A stretch of DNA of 64,000 nt from Carposina sasakii (lineage: Eukaryota > Arthropoda > Insecta > Lepidoptera > Carposinidae), in contig CP053175.1 of assembly GCA_014607495.2 (NCBI GenBank), positions 4,774,001 to 4,838,000 on the forward strand, in the 5' to 3' direction. Position 1 is the first letter of the stretch. The number at the start of each line of letters is the position of its first letter. Under the pieces are notes generated by a model. It was not told where the DNA came from. It did not search any database and saw nothing but the letters and a program-made list of their open reading frames with translations. This document shows, piece by piece, positions 58,201 to 60,779 of the stretch. The translations under genes were made by a program, and so were the position numbers.

Positions 58201-59670
58201 AACAATTATTAAAGGTACTTAATTTTTAAGATCAAAGTTATTCGTGTTTTATTGTTAATTATTGTAGATAGAAATGTTTGTACAGCGTGGGAACTAGATA
58301 AGATTGTATTATTTTACCAATTGTCAACAAAAAAATTCGTCAAGAGTTTTAGCGTCAGGCAGACGATCTTTATTTAAGTCGGTTAAAAAAACAATTCGAG
58401 GGTTACCGCTGAGTTACTTAAAATAAAAGAAAATAATGAGAAGACTCGTAATTAGCACAACAACAATACGAGTAACGAAATCAACGTCGTCTAGTAAAGG
58501 TGACTTAAGAAAAAAAATACGACTGGAATTATCAGTTTTTAAGATTGTAATTTTCTTAGCTGTGCCCTTAGGCCTTATTATAGTGGCAAGTTACTTTTCG
58601 TTTTCGAGGGCACTCGAATGAAGCTTGGGTTTCCTTCAAATGTGCCGATAGAAACTAAAGCTAGTAAGCAGTGCCGTAAATAGGGCAGTGCCACCGGTGC
58701 CCAGGCACAGGGCGTAGACTCTGGGGGGCGCAAGAATGGCCACTTGGCCAGACCAGGCAGGACTACCTAAATAGGGCGCAGGTGGTATGGTCTGCGATAT
58801 CTGCTAGTAACTATTATGTAATCTGTGTCTTTATCGACAGATAGCAAGAATCCGTCGCGTGAAGCTATGGGCCCGCGACTTCACCGGCCTGGGCTTGCGG
58901 TGCAGTGGCGGGGCGCGGGAGGGGGTGCATGTGCACTCAGTCCTGAGGAGTGGTCCGGCTGCTGCAGCTAAGTTACAACCAGGTTAGAGATGTTTCTTGA
59001 AGTGGGAAGCATTGATGATTGATTTTGTGACACAAGAGATTAGGGATCTGAGTGTGAGACTAGGCTAATGTGTTAAAAGGTTAGATAATTATTTTTGTAT
59101 ATTGAATTGGGTATAACTATCAGGCGTTAGGTTTTTGGAAGATGGGGCCTTGCCCTTGAATCTGACGACTCATGATTGCTATAGGTAACTGCAGTCGCTA
59201 GGATTTGTATTGGCTCTTCTACTGGGTTATTAGGTTTAAATTCACTTTTCCTGTGCTAATTCACTAAAAAATATCAGCTGCATCTCCTTCCGTGCATGTC
59301 GTAAGAGTCGACTAAGGAATTCGGGCATTCTCTCAGGCCATAAGCTAACAACTTGTCACGGATAATTAACATCTGACCCCTCTATGCTAAACGTGGCTGT
59401 AGTATCCCCTTTATGATTCTGCAGTTATAGCTACTCTATTTCGGAAAGGCGGTCAGTATGTAAGTATAACTTTTGATTCCAGGCGACAGAATCAAAAGCA
59501 TAAAGATCGAGTTTTCCGGCACGCCGCTAGAGGATGCCGTGGGCATCATCAGCCTGGCGTCGCCATACCCTGTGGAGCTGGAGGTGGTGGAGGGGGGAAG
59601 GGCGAGCGGCGCGGGGAGGGGGGTGGCGCATCCGCTGAGGAAAGCCGGCTCTATGGGTGATGTTAGCACG
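13067..59670 (+). CDS. Single-pass membrane protein with cytoplasmic PDZ domain, 4 exons, 3' end outside window
   Basis: Seen: exons 13067-13244, 47240-47430, 58841-58982 and 59483-59670 join in frame (phases 1, 0, 1) at GT/AG introns to give 233 codons with no stop, so more exons follow. Residues 1-18 form a signal peptide ([18 protein letters not shown]), 19-26 a tiny ectodomain, about 27-50 a transmembrane helix followed by RKWYWKSR. Residues 51-127 are cytoplasmic, with FDNPGF at 78-83 (NPxF-like). Residues about 129-206 form a PDZ domain, with carboxylate-binding loop TGLGL at 138-142 and the QPGD turn across the exon C/D junction. A Gly/Arg-rich segment follows. Inference: a membrane-tethered scaffold recruiting C-terminal PDZ ligands. 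I cannot assign a named orthologue. A phase-symmetric exon could hide in the 34-kb intron. Confidence 0.82.
14576..14737. repeat. Hairpin MITE
   Basis: Left arm TTACGACCGATAGCGAAG and AAAGTTATCGAAAC is mirrored by right arm GTTTCGATAACTTT and ACTTCGCTGTCGTAAA. About 160 bp in total. Confidence 0.7.
15529..15598 (+). mobile_element. Repeat-D fragment
   Basis: Contains GGAATACATCAGCTGCATC and GCATGTCGTAAGAGTCGACT. It abuts the MITE that follows. Confidence 0.7.
15595..15770. repeat. MITE with AGCATGACC ends
   Basis: Begins TTAGCATGACCACGCATCGT and ends near GTAATGCTAGG, an inverted pair. Internal AAATTCAACATGGCGGC and GTCGATAAATCGGTTTATCA are shared with 1-125 and 23549-23690, and the first half is shared, inverted, with 47535-47625. 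Confidence 0.7.
15795..15845. repeat. LINE 3'-end-like fragment
   Basis: AATTCTTTATTGCACGTCTA and TTTGTACAATGGCGGAC resemble the fragment at 6415. Confidence 0.35.
15846..15995 (+). mobile_element. Repeat-D, 3' half
   Basis: Contains ATAAGCTAGTAACTAATCAC, GTGGAATCTCCTTTATGATC and CTGGCTACCCCATTTCGGG, with a TATGT-type tail. Confidence 0.7.
16521..16763 (-). mobile_element. Non-autonomous Helitron copy
   Basis: Minus-strand 3' end is CTAG at 16524-16521 followed by T, preceded by the GC-rich foldback CGCGGACGAAGTCGCGGGCG. The 5' side (AAGGCTGAAGAGTTTGTTTG) matches the coding Helitron next door. A small MITE hairpin (16575-16626) lies inside. Confidence 0.7.
16575..16626. repeat. Minimal hairpin MITE
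   Basis: CCCCATGATTACGTAAAAGC / ATTTTACGTAATCAGGGGG fold back on each other. The TIR is like that of the larger element at 21357-21549. Confidence 0.7.
16811..17110 (-). pseudogene. Helitron (Pif1-like) helicase, C-terminal fragment
   Basis: About 99 codons ending at TAA 16813-16811. It reads [20 protein letters not shown], then [20 protein letters not shown] and KNIIYAEVL. Known: [11 protein letters not shown] and [13 protein letters not shown] are the last conserved helicase motifs of Helitron RepHel proteins. An in-frame stop lies immediately upstream (17113-17111), so this is a remnant. Confidence 0.88.
17034..17272 (-). repeat. Tandem duplication inside the helicase remnant, period 123 bp
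   Basis: AACTTTTCCTAAGACGGTAT starts at 17042 and again at 17165, followed in both by ATCTCTCAAA, TTTAGCTGGGCTG and AAGGGTTCTGCATCAGG. The two units differ at only a few bases. Confidence 0.85.
17705..18492 (+). mobile_element. Helitron-like element with GC-rich insert
   Basis: Starts TCTATACATAGTATAAAATG directly after A (17704) and ends GCGGGCTGCTAG directly before T (18493), as expected of a Helitron. Within it, 18255-18375 is rich in CGG/GGC triplets (GGCGGCGGCGGCGGCTGCG, GGCGGCGCGCGGCGGCGGCG), unlike anything around it. No significant ORF. Confidence 0.6.
18597..21268 (-). mobile_element. Non-LTR retrotransposon (LINE), 5'-truncated
   Basis: Minus-strand element with an RT ORF, about 940 bp of 3' UTR, and a 3' end made of TTTGAA-like units (plus strand ATTCAAATTCAAAAATTC, ATCATTTATTC). 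No endonuclease domain, so the 5' end is lost. A 3'-end fragment of the same family is at 30225-30305. It lies in intron 1 of the TM-PDZ gene, opposite to it. Confidence 0.85.
19542..21251 (-). pseudogene. LINE reverse transcriptase (lacks endonuclease)
   Basis: Open for about 570 codons from Met (21251) to the stop at 19542. RT motifs in order: [51 protein letters not shown] (motif A Asp), [16 protein letters not shown] (motif B), YINDLP and [10 protein letters not shown] (motif C, catalytic DD, near 20365), [20 protein letters not shown]. Known: this pattern belongs to the Jockey/CR1-like group of insect LINEs; exact clade not assigned. Full RT with no stop suggests a fairly recent insertion, but the APE endonuclease and ORF1 are missing, so it should not mobilise alone. 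The frame stays open upstream into a MITE-like sequence, which is not part of the element. Confidence 0.85.
21270..21320. repeat. Half of a small foldback MITE
   Basis: GGCAAGCACGAACCTCTCGA and TAGTCCGTAACGCTATCG match the right arm of 52359-52472, inverted. It borders the truncated LINE 5' end. Confidence 0.55.
21357..21549. repeat. Foldback MITE, CCCCCT ends
   Basis: The ends CGGCCCCCTGGTTACGTAA and its inverse at 21530-21549 frame two inverted copies of AAAATTGTACA / TGTACAATTTT-like sequence and GCAAAGCGATAGCGAAAATT. About 190 bp. Confidence 0.7.
21550..23100. other. Intron sequence without genes
   Basis: Degenerate repeat traces only. 22560-22650 (AATTACGTCATCATAAAGTA, TTCGTGAATTGGCCCCC) resembles 60805-60910. 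Otherwise AT-rich and featureless to me. Confidence 0.5.
23178..23429 (-). mobile_element. SINE-A, near full length
   Basis: Minus-oriented copy from CAGCCTATTGCAGTCCACTG to CTGCCGGCACCACGCGG, with a TTC-rich tail at 23169. It includes CACGCTGGGCAGGCGGGTTG and CGCCTCGTACGATACCCACG. Open reading frames across it are incidental. Confidence 0.85.
23549..23690. repeat. MITE with AGCATGACC ends
   Basis: CCCCCTAGCATGACCACGC at the left and CAGGTCATGCTAC at the right are inverted ends. The internal sequence is as at 15595-15770. Confidence 0.7.
24059..24063. repeat. Transib target-site duplication, left
   Basis: CGTCG immediately before the CACGGTG terminus. Confidence 0.85.
24064..24418 (+). repeat. 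Transib left terminal inverted repeat
   Basis: Mirrors 27624-27978, including GCATCAATCTGCACAAAAAC, CGGCAAGGAAAACCGTAATA and AACGGTTATCACTGCCGAT. Only scattered mismatches. Confidence 0.9.
24551..24806 (-). mobile_element. SINE-A inserted in Transib, with 13-bp target duplication
   Basis: TCAGTGGGATATT occurs at 24538-24550 and again at 24807-24819. Between them is a minus-oriented SINE-A copy with an ATC/ATG tail (CATCATCATCAGCCC), CAGTCCACTGCTGGACC and the head CGGACACCACACGGCC. This defines the SINE-A ends precisely. Confidence 0.9.
25233..27347 (+). pseudogene. Transib transposase (RAG1-related), two frameshifts
   Basis: The first part runs from ATG 25233 in one frame to about 25830. 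The core continues in the next frame to 27180, and an acidic C-terminal tail reads in the original frame to the stop at 27345-27347. Core signatures: [15 protein letters not shown] (first catalytic Asp at 26134), TMIDAKVC (second Asp, 26434), CYLC zinc-binding pair (26482), [19 protein letters not shown], and [20 protein letters not shown] (catalytic Glu, 27067). Known: these correspond to the DDE residues and ZnC2 pair of RAG1/Transib. The first break is at an A7 run (25823-25829), the second near 27180. All catalytic residues are intact; the tail is rich in Asp/Glu/Ser. Confidence 0.92.
27624..27978 (-). repeat. Transib right terminal inverted repeat
   Basis: Inverse of the left repeat. The inner limit is near AACCGTTTCATATGTAAAA at 27612-27630. 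Confidence 0.9.
27979..27983. repeat. Transib target-site duplication, right
   Basis: CGTCG immediately after the CACCGTG terminus. The following CGTCGTCG makes an exact match easier by chance, but the frame at the terminus is right. Confidence 0.85.
28455..28687. mobile_element. hAT-type MITE with 8-bp target duplication
   Basis: Ends CAGGGCCGGATTTAGGGG and CCTCTAAATCCGGCCCTG. The 8-mer TGTCTCAC flanks both sides (28447-28454, 28688-28695). Known: CAGGGCCGG-like TIRs and 8-bp duplications are hAT hallmarks. 233 bp, no transposase. Confidence 0.92.
29743..29840 (+). mobile_element. Repeat-D fragment
   Basis: GCATGTCGTAATAGTCGACT, AAGGAACTC and TATCACTGATC match the family. Confidence 0.6.
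30225..30305 (-). mobile_element. LINE 3'-end fragment
   Basis: CATTTATTCGACATGAAACC, TTTATTTGTCTATTGTC and TATATGTTACTCTCTA match the 3' UTR of the LINE at 18597 (CATTTATTCAACATGAAAGC). Confidence 0.6.
30389..30550 (-). mobile_element. Repeat-D copy
   Basis: CCACGTTTAGCATAGCGAGA, ATCAGTGATAAGTTGCTAG, GACATGCACGGAAGGAGATG and TGATGTATTCTAGTGAAGCC are the shared blocks, reading opposite to 43768. Confidence 0.75.
30880..30935 (+). repeat. Short tandem repeat, 20-bp unit
   Basis: TTTCCTAATATACA recurs at 30881, 30901 and 30921, directly abutting the SINE-A head at 30936. Confidence 0.85.
30936..31095 (+). mobile_element. SINE-A, 3'-incomplete copy
   Basis: Starts GGCCGCGTGGTGCCGGCAGA, continues GTCTGCCCGTGGGTATCGTA and CCGGGAGTTGGGCAGCAGCG, and stops at CCTGCCCAGC without the ATG tail. 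Confidence 0.85.
31100..32175. other. Intron sequence without recognisable features
   Basis: AT-rich. Short ORFs here show no familiar motifs and no supporting splice context. Confidence 0.5.
32188..32243 (-). mobile_element. SINE-A, strongly 5'-truncated, with 12-bp target duplication
   Basis: ACAAACAGTACT at 32176-32187 is repeated at 32244-32255. The 56 bp between hold the TTC-rich tail and AGCCTATTGCAGTCCACTGC, TGGACGTAG. It shows that tail-only SINE copies arise by retroposition. Confidence 0.85.
32400..32466 (-). mobile_element. Repeat-D fragment
   Basis: CTTAACATAGCTAGACCAG and AAGATCACTAACAAGTTGCT match the internal part of repeat-D. Confidence 0.55.
32470..33625. other. Intron sequence without recognisable features
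   Basis: AT-rich. No coding motif, inverted repeat or known family stood out. Confidence 0.45.
33629..34019 (+). mobile_element. TIR element E, copy 1
   Basis: About 390 bp, starting ATACAGGGTGATTTTTCGTT and ending CAACCAAAAAACATCCTATA. Most of it is repeated in reverse at 62205-62600 (AATTTATAGTGTCCAGTGTT, CTACGCGCGTCTATGT, AGTTTTCGGGAACGTTGAC). Confidence 0.75.
34020..34085 (+). mobile_element. Repeat-D 3' fragment
   Basis: GTGGCTGTGGAATTTCTTCC, ATGATCTTGCAGTTCTG and CTACCCGATTTCAGGAACAC. It directly follows element E. Confidence 0.6.
34090..35212. other. Intron sequence without recognisable features
   Basis: AT-rich; no coding motif or repeat family was recognised. Confidence 0.45.
35214..35489. 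repeat. Long palindromic MITE
   Basis: The left arm (ATAGAGGAATAAGATGTAGA, CATAGAGTGCTAATGTCATA, CGATGCACCATTAGACTTTT) is repeated almost perfectly in inverse in the right arm (AAAAGTCTAATGGTGCATCG, TCTACATCTTATACCTCTAT). Arms are over 110 bp around a TA-rich centre. Confidence 0.92.
35726..35962 (-). mobile_element. SINE-A, near full length
   Basis: From CATCAGCCTATAACAGTCCA through GGGCAGGCAGGTTGGTTACT to CTGACGCCACACGGCTCC, with a deletion in the head. Confidence 0.8.
35990..36160 (+). repeat. Unclassified repeat, also at 56940-57100
   Basis: AAGTTGACGCTATC, AGAGAAAGACAGCATCAAAT and TGACTATTGGAAAAATC correspond to AAGTTGATGTTTTC, AGAGAATGATAGCATAAAAT and TTACTATTGGAAAAATC at 56948-57040. 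Confidence 0.55.
36491..36790 (-). mobile_element. Helitron-like element, first subfamily
   Basis: Minus-strand end CTAG (plus TACTAGTGGAGGCGTCCACT) and AATTATCCGGGATAAAAACA, TTGATAAAGGTCTCCTATAA, very close to 5783-6120. Confidence 0.7.
37105..37376 (+). mobile_element. SINE-C, full-length-like copy
   Basis: TTCTTCTATGCTGCTCTGGG, CTTCCCGGGCATACTGTACA, GGCGATGGGCTGACC-like block, TACCCTCAAAATTGGTCAGA, then tail TATATGTATATATGTATG. Matches 54016-54293 over its length. Confidence 0.8.
37739..37930 (-). mobile_element. Helitron-like element, first subfamily
   Basis: Plus-strand ACTAGTGGACGCCCACGACT and GTCCGCGTGGATTGCAGAAA, then CTAACTCCATACCAAATTTT. Confidence 0.65.
37932..38050 (+). mobile_element. 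Repeat-D 5' half
   Basis: TTGATGCGGGGCTTCACTAG, AATACATCGGCTGCATTTCC and GCATGTCGTAAGAGTTGACC. Its 3' half appears separated, at 38154-38224 (CGTGGCTGTGGGATCTGC, TTCTGCAGTTCTGGCTAC). Confidence 0.7.
38304..38705. mobile_element. TIR element with TACAGGGTGTA ends
   Basis: 402 bp framed by TACAGGGTGTAAAGAG and TTTTTACACCCTGTA. The middle shares ATCACGATCATTTTTTTCTA and GGTTTCCAAGATATTGA with element E copies, so the families are related. Confidence 0.7.
39160..39353. repeat. TACAGGGTGTAAC MITE, intact
   Basis: Ends TACAGGGTGTAACAGAAAGG and CCCTTTTGTTACACCCTGTA. Internal GCGAAAAGCCCATTATAG and ATTTGAGACTCGAAATCAC. Probable TA target site. Related right halves are at 49740-49903 and 50265-50393. 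Confidence 0.8.
39766..39828 (+). mobile_element. Repeat-D 5' fragment
   Basis: CTGATGCGGGGTTTCACTAG, AATGCATCAACTGCATCTTC; interrupted by a Helitron-like copy at 39831. Confidence 0.65.
39831..40055 (-). mobile_element. Non-autonomous Helitron, same type as 16521
   Basis: Plus-strand ACTAGCGGCCGCCCACGACT, TATAGCCTATAACCTTTCTC, ACAAACAAATTCTTCAGCTT, then TAGTATAGATC: minus-strand 5' TC and 3' CTAG are both present. Confidence 0.75.
40599..40768 (+). mobile_element. SINE-A, 3'-incomplete copy
   Basis: GGCCGCGTGGTGCCGGCAGA to CCTGCCCAGCGTGGTGACTA. Confidence 0.85.
40770..42890. other. Longest repeat-poor stretch of intron 1
   Basis: About 2.1 kb with no recognisable transposon, SINE or coding motif. 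If intron 1 has conserved regulatory sequence, this stretch is a reasonable place to look. Confidence 0.45.
42896..43443. mobile_element. DNA transposon-like element with dense ACGAAC/GTTCGT motifs
   Basis: Ends TAGTCTAGTTTTGTGTAGTT and its loose inverse (ACTAGTATGCCCAAGACTA), with GAGCGCTC near both ends. About ten GAAC-TA / GTTCGT words cluster in the outer parts, and a 98-bp tandem duplication (43171-43370) carries several. No ORF. The superfamily is uncertain; clustered subterminal motifs are typical of hAT-like elements. Confidence 0.6.
43768..43940 (+). mobile_element. Repeat-D copy
   Basis: TGCTGATGCGGGGCTTCACT, AGAATACATCAGCTGCATCT, TCAGGCGATAAGCTAGCAAC, TTGTCACTAATCACGTACAA; truncated at the SINE that follows. 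Confidence 0.8.
43950..44033 (+). mobile_element. SINE-A, internally deleted
   Basis: Head GGCCGCGTGGTGCCCGCAGA joined directly to the tail TGTCCAGCAGTGGACTGCAA and (ATG)n. It shows head and tail of one family on a single molecule. Confidence 0.85.
44040..45295. other. Intron sequence without recognisable features
   Basis: AT-rich. No coding or repeat signature was recognised. Confidence 0.45.
45305..45530 (+). mobile_element. SINE-C, 5'-truncated
   Basis: AGTCAGTAGAGGGACAAGAG, GTAGGCGATGGGCTGACCAC, ATACCCTCAAAATTGGTCAG; tail (TATG)n. Confidence 0.8.
45856..46085 (+). mobile_element. Repeat-D, long copy
   Basis: GTGCTGATGGGAGGCTTCAC, AATACATCAGCTGCATCTTT, GGCATATCGCTTTGCTAAAC and GCGGTTCTGGCTACGTCATT. 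Confidence 0.75.
46089..46325 (-). mobile_element. Helitron-like element, first subfamily
   Basis: Plus-strand AACTAGTGGATGCCCGCGAC, ATTATCCGGGACATAAATAT, TCGCGTTTATAATATTAGTA. Confidence 0.7.
46638..46995 (-). mobile_element. Helitron-like element, diverged
   Basis: Plus-strand TACTAGTGGACGCCCGCGAC, TTCGTCCGCGTGGAAATTG. The rest of this copy differs from the others until CGCGGACAAACATCGTGACA. Confidence 0.55.
47240..47430 (+). CDS. TM-PDZ gene exon B (juxtamembrane segment)
   Basis: 191 nt after acceptor TATGTTTCAG; donor GTAAGT at 47431. Encodes [40 protein letters not shown] and [12 protein letters not shown]. It is a clean coding island in a repeat-rich intron, and its entry phase matches exon A. 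Confidence 0.8.
47535..47625. repeat. Half of AGCATGACC MITE (inverted)
   Basis: ATTGCCGCCAAGTTGAATGT, ATAGAGACGATACGATATCC, GATGCGTGGTCATGCTAGGG: the reverse complement of 23549-23640. It lies about 105 bp after exon B. Confidence 0.7.
47630..47757 (-). mobile_element. Repeat-D copy
   Basis: CAGTAACAAGATGCTAGCTC, GAGTTCCTTAGCCGACTCTT, GATGTATTCTAGTGAAGCC. Confidence 0.75.
48334..48572 (+). mobile_element. Repeat-D, long copy
   Basis: TTGATGCAAGGCTTCACTAG, CTCCTTCCGTGCATGTCGTA, ATTCTGCAATTCTGCCCACC, tail GTGTATGTGTATGTATGT. Confidence 0.75.
48930..49085 (+). repeat. Direct duplication, about 110-bp spacing
   Basis: ATTTTATAAACAGTGTTGGC...AAGTACCTAAGTAGGT and ATTTTATAGACAGTATTGGC...TGTACCTAAGTAGGT. 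Confidence 0.65.
49110..49480 (-). mobile_element. Repeat-D split by about 230 bp
   Basis: GTGACAAGTTGTTAGCTTAT, CGCCTGAGAGAATACCCGAG at 49126-49166 resumes at TCGACTTAATCGACTCTTAA, GATGCACGGAAAGAGATGCA at 49407-49450. The insert between is unidentified. Confidence 0.6.
49740..50395. repeat. Two right halves of TACAGGGTGTAAC MITEs
   Basis: 49885-49903 (CTTTTGTTACACCCTGTATC) and 50375-50393 (CTTTTATTACACCCTGTATA) are right ends. Each is preceded by family words such as GAACATTCCAGAGTTGTT and TTCGAGTCTC. Matching left ends are missing. Confidence 0.6.
50518..50741 (-). mobile_element. SINE-B (tRNA-like), 5'-truncated
   Basis: Minus-oriented: tail side AATAAATATTCACACACTTC, middle AAGGTCTTGTGTCGTGGGTA, promoter side TACCGGGATTCGAACCCAGG, which is an inverted B box. 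Confidence 0.8.
51517..51750 (-). mobile_element. SINE-B (tRNA-like), near full length
   Basis: B box (inverse ATTCGAACCC) and A box (inverse CTACTAGACCAGT) are both present, ending at CAGTCGGCCGTCT. Confidence 0.85.
51848..51908 (-). mobile_element. tRNA-like SINE head fragment
   Basis: Inverse reads GTCGTGGGTTCGATTCCCAC, a Pol III B box, next to GGTGAGGAATTTTTTCC. It differs from SINE-B. Too short to fold as a tRNA. Confidence 0.55.
52359..52472. repeat. Small foldback MITE
   Basis: Arms GTAAGCATAAACCTTTCTAC...GCGTAACGCTATCG and CGATAGCGTTACGGACTATC...GGTTCGTGCTTGCC are inverted copies. Relatives are at 21270-21320 and 60705-60779. Confidence 0.8.
52590..52853 (-). mobile_element. SINE-A, full length, with 10-bp target duplication
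   Basis: ATATTAGTAT at 52580-52589 and 52854-52863. Tail CTTCTTCTTTAGCC at the left, head CTGCCGGCACCACTAGG at the right. Confidence 0.85.
52879..53130 (+). mobile_element. SINE-B (tRNA-like), full length
   Basis: GACGGCCAATTGGTCTAGTA (A box), CCTGGGTTCGAATCCCGGTA (B box), body AAACATTGATATGATGAATA, and tail ending TTATTATTATTATT. This is the reference copy for the family. Confidence 0.9.
53196..53223 (+). repeat. (GT)n microsatellite
   Basis: About 13 uninterrupted TG units. Confidence 0.95.
53462..53582 (-). mobile_element. Repeat-D, degenerate
   Basis: CTGCAGGATCATGAAGACC, ACGTTTAGCTTAGC and TTGCGAGCTCATCGCCTG. Confidence 0.6.
53743..53897 (+). mobile_element. Helitron-like element, second subfamily
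   Basis: ACAAAGTCGCTGTCTGGCCG, ACTGATTTTGATGCGGTTTT and GCGAAGCCGGGGCGGGTCAC, ending CTAG before T. Confidence 0.65.
54016..54293 (+). mobile_element. SINE-C, full-length-like copy
   Basis: CTTCTATGCTGCTCTGGGAG to CTACCCCGTAAGGGATACAG, tail TACATGTATGTATGTATG. A LINE 3'-like snippet (TTCTTTATTGTACACAAAAC) precedes it. Confidence 0.8.
54340..54422 (+). mobile_element. Repeat-D 3' fragment
   Basis: ATGGCTGTGGGGTCTCCTTT, CTTGCAGTTCTGGCTACCCC, GTGTATATGTATG. Confidence 0.7.
54853..55208 (-). mobile_element. Third tRNA-headed SINE, full length, 9-bp target duplication
   Basis: 356 bp between AACAATGCA (54844-54852) and AACAATGCA (55209-55217). Inverse head reads GATAGCCCAGTGGTTAAGAC (A box) and GTAAGTTCGATCCCAGTCAC (B box). 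The body includes GGAAAGCCGACACGACCGGA, and the tail is (ATC)n. A 10-bp word (ACGTCTTAAC) is duplicated between the boxes. Confidence 0.85.
55280..56160 (+). mobile_element. Cluster of Helitron-like copies, first subfamily
   Basis: Three successive 3' ends: GTCGCGGGCATCCACTAG|T (55549-55566), GTCGCGGGCGTCC (55958-55971) and GTCGCGGGCGTCCACTAG|T (about 56136-56154). Each is preceded by CCCGGATAATTTCGA and a GATTTCGATGCAGTTTT-type block. Serial insertion or rolling-circle concatemers. Confidence 0.7.
56440..56606 (-). mobile_element. Repeat-D, long copy
   Basis: CCCGAGATGGGGTAGCCAGA, CCACAGCCACGTTCAGCATA, CTTACAACATGCACGGAA. Confidence 0.75.
56940..57100 (+). repeat. Unclassified repeat, second copy
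   Basis: Pairs with 35990-36160; same words with moderate divergence. Confidence 0.5.
57643..57887 (+). mobile_element. SINE-B (tRNA-like), full length
   Basis: GACGGCCGATTGGTGTAGTA, CCTGGGTTCTAATCCCGGTA, tail TTTATTTATTTATAAC. One B-box substitution (GAA to TAA). Confidence 0.88.
57987..58036. repeat. Minimal relic of the 35.2-kb palindromic MITE
   Basis: CCATAGAGGAATAA and TTATTCGTCTATGG, inverted, only about 50 bp apart end to end. Confidence 0.65.
58673..58800. mobile_element. hAT-like fragment next to exon C
   Basis: CAGTGCCGTAAATAGGGCAG and GCCCAGGCACAGGGCG resemble hAT-like termini, but the opposite end was not found. It ends about 40 bp before exon C. Confidence 0.35.
58841..58982 (+). 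CDS. TM-PDZ gene exon C (first half of PDZ)
   Basis: 142 nt after acceptor TTTATCGACAG; donor GTTAGA at 58983. Encodes [20 protein letters not shown] then [20 protein letters not shown] and KLQPG. Too short and open-ended to stand out as an ORF. GC-rich relative to surroundings. Confidence 0.85.
59026..59095 (+). mobile_element. SINE-B 3' fragment
   Basis: GTGACACAAGAGATTAGGGA, GAGTGTGAGACTAGGCTAAT, GTGTTAAAAGG correspond to the SINE-B body. Confidence 0.6.
59267..59468 (+). mobile_element. Repeat-D copy at the exon D splice acceptor
   Basis: AAAATATCAGCTGCATCTCC, GTGCATGTCGTAAGAGTCGA, CAGGCCATAAGCTAACAACT, TTATGATTCTGCAGTTATAG. The 3' edge lies about 15 bp before the exon, so the repeat may supply the branch-point region (AAGTATAAC). 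Confidence 0.75.
59483..59670 (+). CDS. TM-PDZ gene exon D (second half of PDZ)
   Basis: 188 nt after acceptor TTTTGATTCCAG; donor GTATGT at 59671, phase 0. Encodes [39 protein letters not shown], then a Gly/Arg-rich linker and [14 protein letters not shown]. No stop, so the gene continues past this exon. A repeat-D copy ends about 18 bp upstream of the exon. Confidence 0.85.
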
Positions 59671-60240
59671 GTATGTTGATTATTTGTACGAGTGAACACG
59701 TGGACAGCCTGTAGAAAACGTGACGAAATTTCCCAGAACCCATGATCACGCACACTTTTGAAGTAACTTTTAGTAGGTCAAATTTTTACAACCTATTTAC
59801 TGTATCTAAAAAACTGATAATATTTATCGATTTGGCAATAATCGGCGGGTAAGAAGAGCGGAAGATGCGGTATTTTTGACTCGTTTTGCTGCACTACCTG
59901 CAAAACATCCTCGCAAACGGATTTTTTGGTTCACCAAATATTACATCTGCTTCCTTCTAGCTATTCCCGCCAAATCCATGTATAGATTGACTTTGACAAC
60001 ATTGATAATTGACTCAATTTGAGAGTGACAGCTAAATTCAATCAATTTGATTGAAATACAATAGAGTACACAAAATAGTTTCTAGGTATTCGGTACAGTA
60101 GGTATCTACTAATATCTGTGCCTTTAGTTTAGATCTTAAGAAAAGGTTTGAAGGATACTTCTTTCTCGATCCTAGCCATAATAAGAATGATGGTAAGGTA
60201 TTTCTACGGAATGAAAGCATCAATACTTCATTTACAATTT
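59671..60240. other. Intron after exon D, nothing recognised
   Basis: AT-rich intron 4 sequence; no further exon of the PDZ gene could be supported. Confidence 0.5.
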
Positions 60241-60244
60241 CAAA

Positions 60245-60560
60245 TTTTTACATATTCAATCGCCTATAGCTTCTGAACCAGCTGATGGTTTTGTCAGTTT
60301 TTGTACTGTTTACATAGGTAAAGCCCATTATAACCCTGCATTGGAATCAGCCACCTAAGTTATTGTTCATTTTTGGAAACAATAACCCGTCTTTGAGCGG
60401 CAATATCTAGTGAACCGGTCAATGGATTTAGTCAGTTTTTATACTGTTCACATAGGTATAGCTCATATTATAACCCTGCACTGGAATCAGCCACCTAAGT
60501 TATTGTTCATTCCTATTGTTCATTTTTGGAAACTATAGCCCGTCTATGCGCGCCGATATC
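60245..60560 (+). repeat. Tandem duplication, period 140 bp
   Basis: GGAATCAGCCACCTAAGTTA recurs 140 bp apart (60343, 60483), with GTCAGTTTTTATACTGTT-like, ATTATAACCCTGCA and CATTTTTGGAAAC in both units. About 2.2 units. Confidence 0.85.
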
Positions 60561-60704
60561 AAGACACCTGGTGGACCCTATGCGGTCAGACTAGGACTAT
60601 TCTGATCAGAAGAGAGCCCTACACCTACCAAACACTGAATCAGCCATTTTGGCGATAGTTTCCAAAAGAGCAGCTATCTCTTAGAATACAACCACTAACT
60701 GTGG

Positions 60705-60779
60705 GCTAAGCACGAACCTTTTTACGCGGCGTAACGCTAGCGGCTCGCTATTACGTACTATCGAGAGGTTTATGCTTAC
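60705..60779. repeat. Small foldback MITE
   Basis: GCTAAGCACGAACCTTTTTA and its inverse TATCGAGAGGTTTATGCTTA, about 75 bp. Related to 52359-52472. Confidence 0.7.
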
